64,000 nucleotides of DNA from Aquimarina latercula DSM 2041. GTDB lineage: Bacteria; Bacteroidota; Bacteroidia; Flavobacteriales; Flavobacteriaceae. This document shows, piece after piece, positions 1 to 7,571 of this stretch. Location: positions 593,780 through 657,779 of the forward strand of contig NZ_KE387185.1 of NCBI RefSeq assembly GCF_000430645.1, in the 5' to 3' direction. The position numbers and the translations under genes are program-made. Positions within the stretch are counted from its first letter, which is position 1; each line of letters begins with the position of its first letter. The notes beneath the pieces were generated by a model that saw nothing but the letters and a program-made list of their open reading frames with translations, was not told the origin of the DNA and did no database searches.

Positions 1-960
1 ATCAATTCCTTTAAATTCTTTAAGGATGTAATATGGAACTTTTTTATCTCCTTCTTTAAAAGCATCTACTTCGTTTTCATTTTCCACTAAAACAAATTTT
101 CCGCCAAACTGTTTTCCAACTAGATTTTTAGCCAGAATCACATTAATCGGTTCGAACGTATACTGATTGAAAGTTTTTACAACTACATAATCAATCTTGG
201 GCCCAACGGTTAATGCAGTATTCGATGGTAATGTCCAAGGAGTAGTTGTCCAAGCTAAGAAATAAATATCACCAATCACATCTGTTAAGAAAGAAGGCAG
301 TGTTTCTTTTTTAGATTTGAACTGTGCAACTATTGTTGTATCCGTTACATCTTGGTATGTTCCTGGTTGATTAAGCTCATGTGAACTTAATCCTGTTCCC
401 GCTTTGGGAGAATATGGTTGTATTGTATATCCTTTGTATAATAACCCTTTCTTATAGATTTCAGAAAGTAACCACCATACGGTTTCCATATACTTAGATT
501 TATAAGTAATGTATGGATCTTCCATATCTACCCAATATCCAATTTTTTGGGTAAGATCATTCCAGATGTCCGTATAACGCATTACGGCTTTTTTACAAGC
601 TTCGTTATATTCTTCAACGGTAATTTTCTTGCCGATATCTTCTTTAGTGATACCTAATTCTTTCTCGACTCCTAATTCTACAGGAAGTCCGTGAGTATCC
701 CATCCAGCTTTACGCTTTACTTGAAATCCTTTTTGAGTTTTATAACGACAAAAAATATCTTTAATAGCACGAGCCATTACGTGGTGAATTCCTGGTAATC
801 CATTCGCTGATGGTGGTCCTTCAAAAAATACAAAAGGAGTTGCACCTTCTCGCTCAGAAATACTCTTTTCGAAAATATTATTCTGTTGCCAGAATTCTAG
901 TATATCGTCTGCCACTTTGGGCAAGTCAAGTCCTTTATATTCAGGAAACTTCGTGCTCAT
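1..960 (-). CDS. ileS: Isoleucyl-tRNA synthetase, N-terminal 320 residues (runs off window)
   Basis: Class I aminoacyl-tRNA synthetase that charges tRNA-Ile in the cytoplasm. The minus strand reads from an ATG at 958-960 without a stop to the window edge, giving the first 320 residues of a protein that normally exceeds 1000. Visible signatures are the N-terminal FPEYKGLDLPKVADDILEFW stretch, the HIGH-type motif as PGIHHVMARAIKD, the following KAGWDTHGLPVE, and the start of the CP1 editing insertion (LAWTTTPWTLPSNTAL). The HIGH region looks like the eukaryote-like form common in Bacteroidota; that subtype is an inference. A -7-like box TATTTTCG lies just upstream at 986-993 on the minus strand. 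The KMSKS motif and anticodon-binding part lie outside the window. Confidence 0.95.
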   Translation of the reverse strand, partial: MSTKFPEYKGLDLPKVADDILEFWQQNNIFEKSISEREGATPFVFFEGPPSANGLPGIHHVMARAIKDIFCRYKTQKGFQVKRKAGWDTHGLPVELGVEKELGITKEDIGKKITVEEYNEACKKAVMRYTDIWNDLTQKIGYWVDMEDPYITYKSKYMETVWWLLSEIYKKGLLYKGYTIQPYSPKAGTGLSSHELNQPGTYQDVTDTTIVAQFKSKKETLPSFLTDVIGDIYFLAWTTTPWTLPSNTALTVGPKIDYVVVKTFNQYTFEPINVILAKNLVGKQFGGKFVLVENENEVDAFKEGDKKVPYYILKEFKGID

Positions 961-1188
961 TTGATCGTTCTTTCTGTTAAGTCTGCGAAAATAAGGATTT
1001 TCTATAAAAATGACGAGTGTAAACAGCTCAAATATTGGTGATTATTTGACTATAAAATTTTGAATATTAAATCTAGTATTTAGTTCGCTTTTGATTTAAT
1101 TTGAAACCGATTAAAGAAACCATCTATAAAATTAAAATAGTATGCTCTTGGTAATACATGAAAAGTTATTTTTGAAATCTAAATTATA

Positions 1189-1656
1189 ATGATGGGTTTA
1201 AAACATTCAATTCTTAAAGTACAAGCTGCCTTGGGTAATGTTAGGGCTATGGAAAAATTACACGTTGATAGCCATACAGAGGATATAATCATTAAAGTTG
1301 AAGGTACGCGGTTTGCTACCTCACAATTAAATGAAATCTATATGGACATTGTGGAGTTGGCAGGTTACTATTATGTAAAGACTATTGTCTTAGGTAGTTT
1401 TCATATTAAAACTTGGAAAGGAGCTAATCTGTTAATTGGTGGAAGGGATTTTGAGTTGAATTTGGTTTCGGATATGCAGGAGATAGAGTCTGATTTTTCA
1501 AACGTATCGAATAGAAGTATTACCCAAATAGATTTTATTATTGAAGAACAGGATCTTGATAAAATCAAACCATCGAAAATAAATTCAATAACGTTAACCT
1601 CAAAAAAGAAAACTGCTCATTTTGAAAACATTGTAATTCACGATGAAGAAGAATAG
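1189..1656 (+). CDS. Uncharacterised protein, 155 aa
   Basis: I do not recognise a family. The protein is soluble by appearance, with no signal peptide or membrane segment. It alternates short beta-type stretches (IIIKVEG, KTIVLGSFHIKTW, ITQIDFIIEE, SITLTSKKK) and has an acidic C-terminus. A second ATG directly follows the first, so the start may be 1192. It stands alone on the plus strand, divergent from ileS, with 47 bases before the amidase gene, so it could be cotranscribed with that gene. Codon use and length suggest a real gene; function unknown. Confidence 0.75.
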   Translation: MMGLKHSILKVQAALGNVRAMEKLHVDSHTEDIIIKVEGTRFATSQLNEIYMDIVELAGYYYVKTIVLGSFHIKTWKGANLLIGGRDFELNLVSDMQEIESDFSNVSNRSITQIDFIIEEQDLDKIKPSKINSITLTSKKKTAHFENIVIHDEEE

Positions 1657-1703
1657 TTCGTTAAATCTTTTTTGAAAAAATGTGATTTCACTATTTTTAA
1701 ACT

Positions 1704-2492
1704 ATGAATACTACCTTAAATGTTGCTTTAATCCAATCTCATTTGGCGTGGGAAAATCCCATACAAAATAGAGCTGTTTTTGAACAAAAAATAAATGCTA
1801 TTGATCAGGAAGTAGATTTGATTGTCTTGCCAGAAATGTTTACTACTGGGTTCACAATGAATGTTATTGATGTTGCTGAGTCTATGAAAGGAGAAACAAT
1901 CAGTTGGCTCCAGAGGTTAGCTAAAGAAAAGACTTGTGCAATTGCAGGGAGTATTATTGTAAAGGATGGTGAAAATTATTTTAACCGTTTTTTGTTTGTA
2001 AGTTCTGATGGGGCTATTCAGAAATATGATAAGCATCAATTATTTACATTGGCTAAAGAGCAAGAAGTTTTTACGGCGGGTAATGATGAGGTAATTATCA
2101 CATATAAGGGTTGGAAGATTAAACCACAAGTATGTTATGACCTTAGATTCCCTGTTTGGGCCAGAAATACTTCTGGATATGATGTGTTACTTTATGTAGC
2201 AAGTTGGCCAAAGCCGCGAGTAAATGCTTGGGATGCTTTATTAAAAGCTAGGGCAATCGAAAACATGTCATATTGTATAGGTGTTAATAGGGTAGGTCTT
2301 GATGGTAAAGGATATGAATATAATGGACATTCTGCAGTCTATGATGTGTTAGGATATTCTGTTTTAGAAGAAAACCCTGTTGAAAAAGAAACTATATTAT
2401 ATACAACTTTAAGTAAGTCTTATATAGAGAGAGTTCGTGAAAAATTACCATTTTTAGAGGATGCAGATTCCTTTCAGATTACTCCAAAATAA
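1704..2492 (+). CDS. Nitrilase-superfamily amidohydrolase (omega-amidase, YafV type)
   Basis: Carbon-nitrogen hydrolase of 262 residues, the usual size for the family. The Glu-Lys-Cys catalytic triad is visible: Glu44 in VLPEMFTTGF, Lys110 in YDKHQLFT and Cys144 in PQVCYDLRFPVW. These flanks, especially CYDLRFP, fit the YafV/NIT2 omega-amidase branch, which hydrolyses 2-oxoglutaramate or 2-oxosuccinamate and serves in repair or salvage of transamination by-products in the cytosol. Substrate is inferred from family resemblance only. Its 3' end overlaps the convergent lipoprotein gene by 14 bases. Confidence 0.88.
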   Translation: MNTTLNVALIQSHLAWENPIQNRAVFEQKINAIDQEVDLIVLPEMFTTGFTMNVIDVAESMKGETISWLQRLAKEKTCAIAGSIIVKDGENYFNRFLFVSSDGAIQKYDKHQLFTLAKEQEVFTAGNDEVIITYKGWKIKPQVCYDLRFPVWARNTSGYDVLLYVASWPKPRVNAWDALLKARAIENMSYCIGVNRVGLDGKGYEYNGHSAVYDVLGYSVLEENPVEKETILYTTLSKSYIERVREKLPFLEDADSFQITPK

Positions 2493-4092
2493 AGGTTTGT
2501 TTTAACTCCCAATTAGCTCGTACTTCTATTGCTTCTGGGAAATAAACCACTTTTTCTGGCTGGATTCCTTTAAGAAAATTACCAGTATCCCATATTCCAT
2601 TTTTATTGGTATCTAAGATTACTCGTAAGTTATATTTTCCGGGGTCTAAGTTATCAAAAACAGTAGTCTCTTGTTTTGCAACTATTTTTTCAGATATAAA
2701 TTTTCCTTGTTCATCAGTAACTTGAATCAATACGGGATACTCCTTTACATTTTCTAATGTAAAAAATATAGTACCATAATCTGCCAATTTCTTAGTTCTG
2801 AAATTAATACTGATAGTGTCGTTTACATTTCCTATAAAATCTTTAACAGCTTCTGGTAGTAATTGAATATTATATGCATTGCTCTCTGTTCTTTCGAAAG
2901 AAAACCTCGCCTCATTATTAATTTTATCTACTTCCATAGAAAATGGAACTTCTAAGGTATCTTTATCGGTTAATTTAATTAATTTCTCATTAACGGTTTC
3001 TATAGGTGTACTAGAATAAAGCGTAAAATCTTGGTTAAAAGCTAGGTTTCCTTTAACATTACTGCTAAGCTTTATAGAATCTTTATATTGATCTTTAAAT
3101 CTTGCAACAAGGGTATCTCTGTAATTTCTGGTATTAGTCACTTCAAAAATTAAAGAATCGGCTTCAAAAAAAGGTCTAAACCAGTAGTTCATTGTATCCT
3201 TTACTTTATCAGGAAAAATTCTAGTTTCGAAATTTTCGGGTGCCTTACTTATTAGATTAATTTTCATGTCTTCTAATTCACCTTCATATCCAAAGATAAA
3301 TGCGTTTTTAGAAACTTGTTTTGGTTTAAGCGCTTTGAAATCCAAAACTTCTTCGAACAAATTTATCTTAAATGTTTTTGCTGTATCTGCAGGCAGTGAA
3401 ATAATTTCATCATAAAAACCAATTTTATCTTGCTTAGGTTGATAGGTATAATTAGTAGCCGCGTCTTTAATCGCAATCAATTTATATGTTCCTTCTTTTA
3501 GGTTTTCTAAATCAAAATTAATGCTATCTAAAGTACTTGTAATATATCTTGGTACTTCATTAAAAACTAAAGAATCAGAATATTGTTCGTTTACTTCATA
3601 CAAGGCAACTGTAATAAAAGGGTCTGCTTTTTTTTCTAAGGCATCTGCAATAACTCCTTTTATACTAAGTGAATCTAAAGAATCTCCTGTAGAGAATACA
3701 TATTTAAAAAAAGGATTAGGATTTCCCTCATTATTGTCAACGATACTTTGACCAAAATTGATACTATATGTTGTGTTTTCTAATAAAGTATCTAAAAATT
3801 TAATTTTAAGGTATTTACTAGCTCCTCCCAAAGGTGTTATTTCTGGTTTAGGATCCATAGGAGGGGATATGATGATTTGTTTTTGTGGATCCTTTAGTTT
3901 TACATACTCATCAAAATAAATTCTAATTTCATTTCTATTAAAATTGGTTGAGTAGTTTGGAGGAATGGCTTTTACAAATTTTGGAGGGATTTCATCCTTT
4001 TCTCCACCTGTTATGGTACCCTTTTTGGCACAACCAACGATCAATAAGAAAGAAAAAGCAGTTAGTAATAACGTGTGGGATCTTTTATACAT
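2479..4092 (-). CDS. Big_5 (SbsA Ig-like) domain lipoprotein
   Basis: Exported lipoprotein of 537 residues. The N-terminus has a lipoprotein signal peptide with the lipobox ending at Cys21 (LLIVGC), followed by the GTITGGEKDEIPPKF run typical of a flavobacterial family carrying an Ig-like Big_5 domain at about residues 37-135 (ending FSTGDSLDSL). The middle is beta-rich, and the C-terminal ~100 residues contain a prealbumin-like section (LDPGKYNLRVILDTNKNGIWD). Location is probably the outer membrane or periplasm. Role is unknown; these proteins are conserved in the phylum without assigned function. It overlaps the amidase gene tail to tail by 14 bases. Confidence 0.85.
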   Translation of the reverse strand: MYKRSHTLLLTAFSFLLIVGCAKKGTITGGEKDEIPPKFVKAIPPNYSTNFNRNEIRIYFDEYVKLKDPQKQIIISPPMDPKPEITPLGGASKYLKIKFLDTLLENTTYSINFGQSIVDNNEGNPNPFFKYVFSTGDSLDSLSIKGVIADALEKKADPFITVALYEVNEQYSDSLVFNEVPRYITSTLDSINFDLENLKEGTYKLIAIKDAATNYTYQPKQDKIGFYDEIISLPADTAKTFKINLFEEVLDFKALKPKQVSKNAFIFGYEGELEDMKINLISKAPENFETRIFPDKVKDTMNYWFRPFFEADSLIFEVTNTRNYRDTLVARFKDQYKDSIKLSSNVKGNLAFNQDFTLYSSTPIETVNEKLIKLTDKDTLEVPFSMEVDKINNEARFSFERTESNAYNIQLLPEAVKDFIGNVNDTISINFRTKKLADYGTIFFTLENVKEYPVLIQVTDEQGKFISEKIVAKQETTVFDNLDPGKYNLRVILDTNKNGIWDTGNFLKGIQPEKVVYFPEAIEVRANWELKQTFILE

Positions 4093-4150
4093 AGCTCCGT
4101 TACAATTTTTAAAGACACAAAGAAACGACTATTTATAACAAACAAAAAAT

Positions 4151-4831
4151 CTATAGAGTGATAGCCATAGTCGCAATGCTTATTTTAATACCAGGTATTG
4201 ATTTAAGAACTTGTATGCAAGCTTCTAAAGTAGCACCTGTAGTTACAATATCATCAACAATCAAAATATGTTTGTTTGCCAATAAAGACTCATTTTGTAT
4301 TCCAAATGTTTCAGAAGTGTTTATCCAACGTGTATGACGACTATTTTTTGATTGTTTTTTATTGTAGGAATTTTTTTTCAAAACAAAATCAACATATTCT
4401 GCATTCAATTTTTCTGCAATCTCTTGTCCAAACTTTTCCACCTGATTGAACCCTCTTTCGCGTAATCTCTTTGGATGAAGGGGTACTGGTATTATAGTAT
4501 CAATATTCTGATAAACAGAAGATTGACTTAGTTCTTGACCTAGCCAAACACCGAGTTCTTTTCCTATTTCCTCTCTACCTCTATACTTAAGATTATGAAT
4601 CAAATTTTGTACTAAACTATCCTTCTCAAAGACCAATAAAGAGGTTGCATTTTCTATTTTAGCACGCCCATAAAATACTTTTTCGATCTTTTTAGCGTTA
4701 ACCTTATGGAAATTACCTAAAGGAAGTTTATGTCTACAAGAAGTACATAAAATTCTTTCGTTTTTGTATAACGGGTTGTCACAGGCAGCACAATATATAG
4801 GATAAAATAAATAAGCTAAGTCGCTTAACAT
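4151..4831 (-). CDS. ComF family phosphoribosyltransferase-like protein
   Basis: ComFC-type protein of 226 residues, the normal length. It has an N-terminal CxxC-x11-CxxC zinc-ribbon-like cluster (Cys14, Cys17, Cys29, Cys32), then a type I phosphoribosyltransferase fold whose PRPP-binding loop is visible near residues 188-205 (ILIVDDIVTTGATL). The preceding IIPVPLHPKRLRERGFNQ is diagnostic for ComF. In naturally competent bacteria ComF links DNA uptake to recombination; in others it is kept without known role. It is 58 bases from the Big_5 lipoprotein gene on the same strand and may share a transcript with it. Confidence 0.92.
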   Translation of the reverse strand: MLSDLAYLFYPIYCAACDNPLYKNERILCTSCRHKLPLGNFHKVNAKKIEKVFYGRAKIENATSLLVFEKDSLVQNLIHNLKYRGREEIGKELGVWLGQELSQSSVYQNIDTIIPVPLHPKRLRERGFNQVEKFGQEIAEKLNAEYVDFVLKKNSYNKKQSKNSRHTRWINTSETFGIQNESLLANKHILIVDDIVTTGATLEACIQVLKSIPGIKISIATMAITL

Positions 4832-4909
4832 ATTAGGTGAATTAACATTAATTATTATATTTAACTAAATTTACTATTTAACGTAACCATCAAAAATTAG
4901 AAATTTATT

Positions 4910-5791
4910 ATGACAACTCAAAACAATAACTTGACCCTTAAGATACTAATCGGTGTTCTGGGAGCTCTTTTATTAATTCTGGGGATCTTCACGTATAAGT
5001 TTTACAACGAAGAAAAGAGAGAAAAAGCAATTTTGCAACAGGAAAAGGATTTAATTGAGAGTGAGCTTGGGGAATTAATTACAAAATATGATAATGCTAT
5101 TGCTCTAAATGAAGTAATGGATGATCATTTATTAAAAGAAAAACAGCGTGTTGTTGTTTTGCTAGATAGTTTAAAAGACTATGATGCTAACGTAGCTTTG
5201 ATCGCAAGATATAGAAGAGAAGTTAGTAAGTTGAAAAAAGAACGTGAAAGGTTATTTAAACTAGCGGATAGTTTAACAACTGCAAATGCGCAGTTAGCTA
5301 CCGATTTAGATAGTACTTCTACAGCATTGACAGAAAGAATTGTTTTTTCCGATTCTTTAGCAACACAGAATAGTAAATTAGCTGAAATAGTAGAAAGAGG
5401 TTCTGCTCTTCAGGCTTCAGGAATTAAAGCCGAAGGAGTTAGAGTTCGTAATAGTGGAAAAATCACTACTACTTCTAGATCTAGTAGAGCAGAGAAGGTA
5501 AGAGTTTGTTTTACACTTTCACCAAATAAGTTAACCGAAAAAGGAGATAAAGAATTATTTGTTCAGGTAATCAATCCAGAAAATAATCTAATTGGAGATA
5601 AAATTTCTGTAAATTTTGACGATGCTGTATTAACATATAGTGGTCGTAATAAGGTATTTTATGAGAATGACGCCTTAGATGTGTGTGTTTTAGTAGATAC
5701 TGCAGAAGGTGAATTGATGAAAGGTAATTATGTAGTAAATTTATTCTCTGGACCTAGAATGATATCTAATACACAGTTTGAATTGAAATAA
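4910..5791 (+). CDS. Single-pass membrane protein with coiled coil
   Basis: The 293-residue protein has one membrane segment (about residues 10-29, LKILIGVLGALLLILGIFTY), then a long charged coiled coil (about 32-165, rich in Lys, Glu and Leu), a Ser/Arg-rich linker, and a C-terminal beta-rich domain (about 190-293, VRVCFTLSPN ... GNYVVNLFSG). The topology suggests a short cytoplasmic tail and a periplasmic coiled coil. Similar flavobacterial proteins are sometimes labelled chromosome partitioning protein, but I see no ParA or SMC motif and would not use that name. It is followed by a strong terminator and is probably monocistronic. Confidence 0.8.
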   Translation: MTTQNNNLTLKILIGVLGALLLILGIFTYKFYNEEKREKAILQQEKDLIESELGELITKYDNAIALNEVMDDHLLKEKQRVVVLLDSLKDYDANVALIARYRREVSKLKKERERLFKLADSLTTANAQLATDLDSTSTALTERIVFSDSLATQNSKLAEIVERGSALQASGIKAEGVRVRNSGKITTTSRSSRAEKVRVCFTLSPNKLTEKGDKELFVQVINPENNLIGDKISVNFDDAVLTYSGRNKVFYENDALDVCVLVDTAEGELMKGNYVVNLFSGPRMISNTQFELK

Positions 5792-5814
5792 GATAGTTAA
5801 ACATATAAAAAATG

Positions 5815-5850
5815 AACCACCATGTTATTATTCATATGGTGGTTTTTTTA
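5815..5850 (+). terminator. Intrinsic terminator after the coiled-coil gene
   Basis: Arms AACCACCAT (5815-5823) and ATGGTGGTT (5836-5844) pair perfectly around a 12-base loop and are followed by a run of seven Ts. Confidence 0.85.
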
Positions 5851-5921
5851 TGTTTTTGTCAGAAATTACTTTATACGGTCATTAATTAAATAAATTCGTT
5901 TCCAATTCTTGTAAATTCGGT

Positions 5922-5929
5922 TATTTTTG
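5922..5929 (+). promoter_or_regulatory. Candidate -7 box of glyS
   Basis: TATTTTTG matches the Bacteroidota -7 consensus TAnnTTTG exactly and ends only four bases before the glyS ATG at 5934. If used, the transcript would be leaderless or nearly so. No TTG stands at the expected -33 distance, so the call rests on the -7 box alone. Confidence 0.45.
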
Positions 5930-5933
5930 CGCA

Positions 5934-7469
5934 ATGGCAAATCAAGAAGATAAATTTAAAAAAGTTATAGCCCACGCTAAGGAGTATGGGTATATTTTTG
6001 GTTCTAGTGAGATCTATGATGGATTAAGTGCGGTATATGATTACGGGCAAAATGGAGCAGAACTTAAAAAGAATATTAGAGAATATTGGTGGAAAAGTAT
6101 GGTGTATATGCATCAGAATATTGTAGGTTTAGATGCAGCCATATTTATGCACCCTACAACATGGAAAGCTTCGGGGCACGTAGATGCATTCAATGATCCA
6201 TTAATAGATAATAAAGATTCTAAAAAAAGATATAGAGCAGATGTGTTGTTGGAAGATTATGCAGAAAAACAATATCAAAAGGCTCAAAAAGAGATAAACA
6301 AAGCTAAAAAGCGATTTGGAGATTCTTTTGACGAGGAGCAATATGTTACAACGAATCCTAGAGTTGTAAAATATCTTTCGGAACAACAAAGAGTGTTGAA
6401 ACGTATGGCGAAGTCTTTAGAAAACGAAGATTTAGCTGATGTAAAAGCATTGATAGAAGAGTTAGGTATTGCAGATCCCGAAACAGGATCTAAGAATTGG
6501 ACAGATGTTAGACAGTTTAATTTAATGTTTGGGACAAAACTAGGAGCATCTGCAGAATCTGCTACAGATTTATTTTTAAGACCTGAAACTGCTCAAGGTA
6601 TTTTTGTGAATTTTTTGAATGTTCAGAAAACTGGTAGAATGAAGATTCCTTTTGGAATCGCACAAACAGGTAAAGCATTTAGAAACGAAATAGTAGCACG
6701 ACAGTTTATCTTTAGAATGCGTGAGTTTGAACAAATGGAAATGCAGTTTTTTGTTCGCCCAGGAGAAGAAATGAAATGGTATGAGTACTGGAAAGAAACA
6801 CGTTTAAACTGGCACTTATCATTAGGATTAGGAAAAGAAAATTATCGTTTCCATGATCATGATAAATTAGCGCATTATGCAAATGCGGCAGCTGATATAG
6901 AATTTAATTTTCCATTTGGGTTTAAAGAATTAGAAGGGATTCATTCTAGAACTGATTTTGATCTAAAAGCACATGAGGAATTTTCTGGTAAAAAATTACA
7001 GTTTTTTGATCCTGAATTAAAAGAAAGTTATGTGCCATACGTGGTAGAGACTTCTGTAGGGTTAGATAGAATGTTCTTGGCTGTTTTTTCTACCGCTTTA
7101 CAAGATGAACAACTAGAAGATGGATCTAGTAGAGTAGTATTAAAACTACCTGCTGTTGTTGCACCTGTAAAGGCTGCAATTTTACCACTAGTTAAAAAAG
7201 ATGGTTTACCAGAGGTTGCAGAGCAAATTGTAAAAGATCTTAAATGGAAATTCAATGTTGCTTACGATGAGAAAGACGCAATAGGACGTCGTTATAGAAG
7301 GCAAGATGCTGCAGGAACTCCAATATGTATTACTATAGATCACGATACTTTAAATGATCAAACAGTAACTATAAGAGATAGAGATACTATGGAACAGAAA
7401 CGTGTTCCGATTTCAGAACTTAAATCTATTATTTCTGAAAAAGTTGATGCAGAAAATTGGTTGAAATAA
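5934..7469 (+). CDS. glyS: Glycine--tRNA ligase, alpha2 type
   Basis: Class II synthetase that charges tRNA-Gly. The 511-residue single chain is the homodimeric, eukaryote/archaea-like form (often also called glyQS), not the alpha2beta2 form of enterobacteria. The N-terminal KFKKVIAHAKEYGYIFGSSE, motif 2 region (FRNEIVARQFIFRMREFEQME), motif 3 (ETSVGLDRMFLAVF) and the C-terminal anticodon-binding domain from about residue 410 (VKAAILPLVKKDG ... ITIDHDTLNDQTVTIRDRD) are all visible and complete. It is flanked by terminators on both sides and so is transcribed alone. Confidence 0.97.
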   Translation: MANQEDKFKKVIAHAKEYGYIFGSSEIYDGLSAVYDYGQNGAELKKNIREYWWKSMVYMHQNIVGLDAAIFMHPTTWKASGHVDAFNDPLIDNKDSKKRYRADVLLEDYAEKQYQKAQKEINKAKKRFGDSFDEEQYVTTNPRVVKYLSEQQRVLKRMAKSLENEDLADVKALIEELGIADPETGSKNWTDVRQFNLMFGTKLGASAESATDLFLRPETAQGIFVNFLNVQKTGRMKIPFGIAQTGKAFRNEIVARQFIFRMREFEQMEMQFFVRPGEEMKWYEYWKETRLNWHLSLGLGKENYRFHDHDKLAHYANAAADIEFNFPFGFKELEGIHSRTDFDLKAHEEFSGKKLQFFDPELKESYVPYVVETSVGLDRMFLAVFSTALQDEQLEDGSSRVVLKLPAVVAPVKAAILPLVKKDGLPEVAEQIVKDLKWKFNVAYDEKDAIGRRYRRQDAAGTPICITIDHDTLNDQTVTIRDRDTMEQKRVPISELKSIISEKVDAENWLK

Positions 7470-7510
7470 GAGTTTAACATAAGACATTTCAATACTGGAA
7501 TTAAATAAAT

Positions 7511-7551
7511 AAAAAGAGGTCTAAAAATTGAATTTTTAGACCTCTTTTTTT
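7511..7551. terminator. Bidirectional terminator between glyS and the T9SS protein gene
   Basis: Perfect 19-base arms at 7511-7529 and 7531-7549, begun and ended by A and T tracts, lie between two convergent genes. The hairpin serves both strands. Confidence 0.9.
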
Positions 7552-7571
7552 GGGTTATAATGTAACTACAA

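Noticed and set aside
4910..5791. Chromosome partitioning protein
   Set aside because: The coiled coil alone caused this label in similar proteins; no ParA Walker motif or SMC hinge or head is present.
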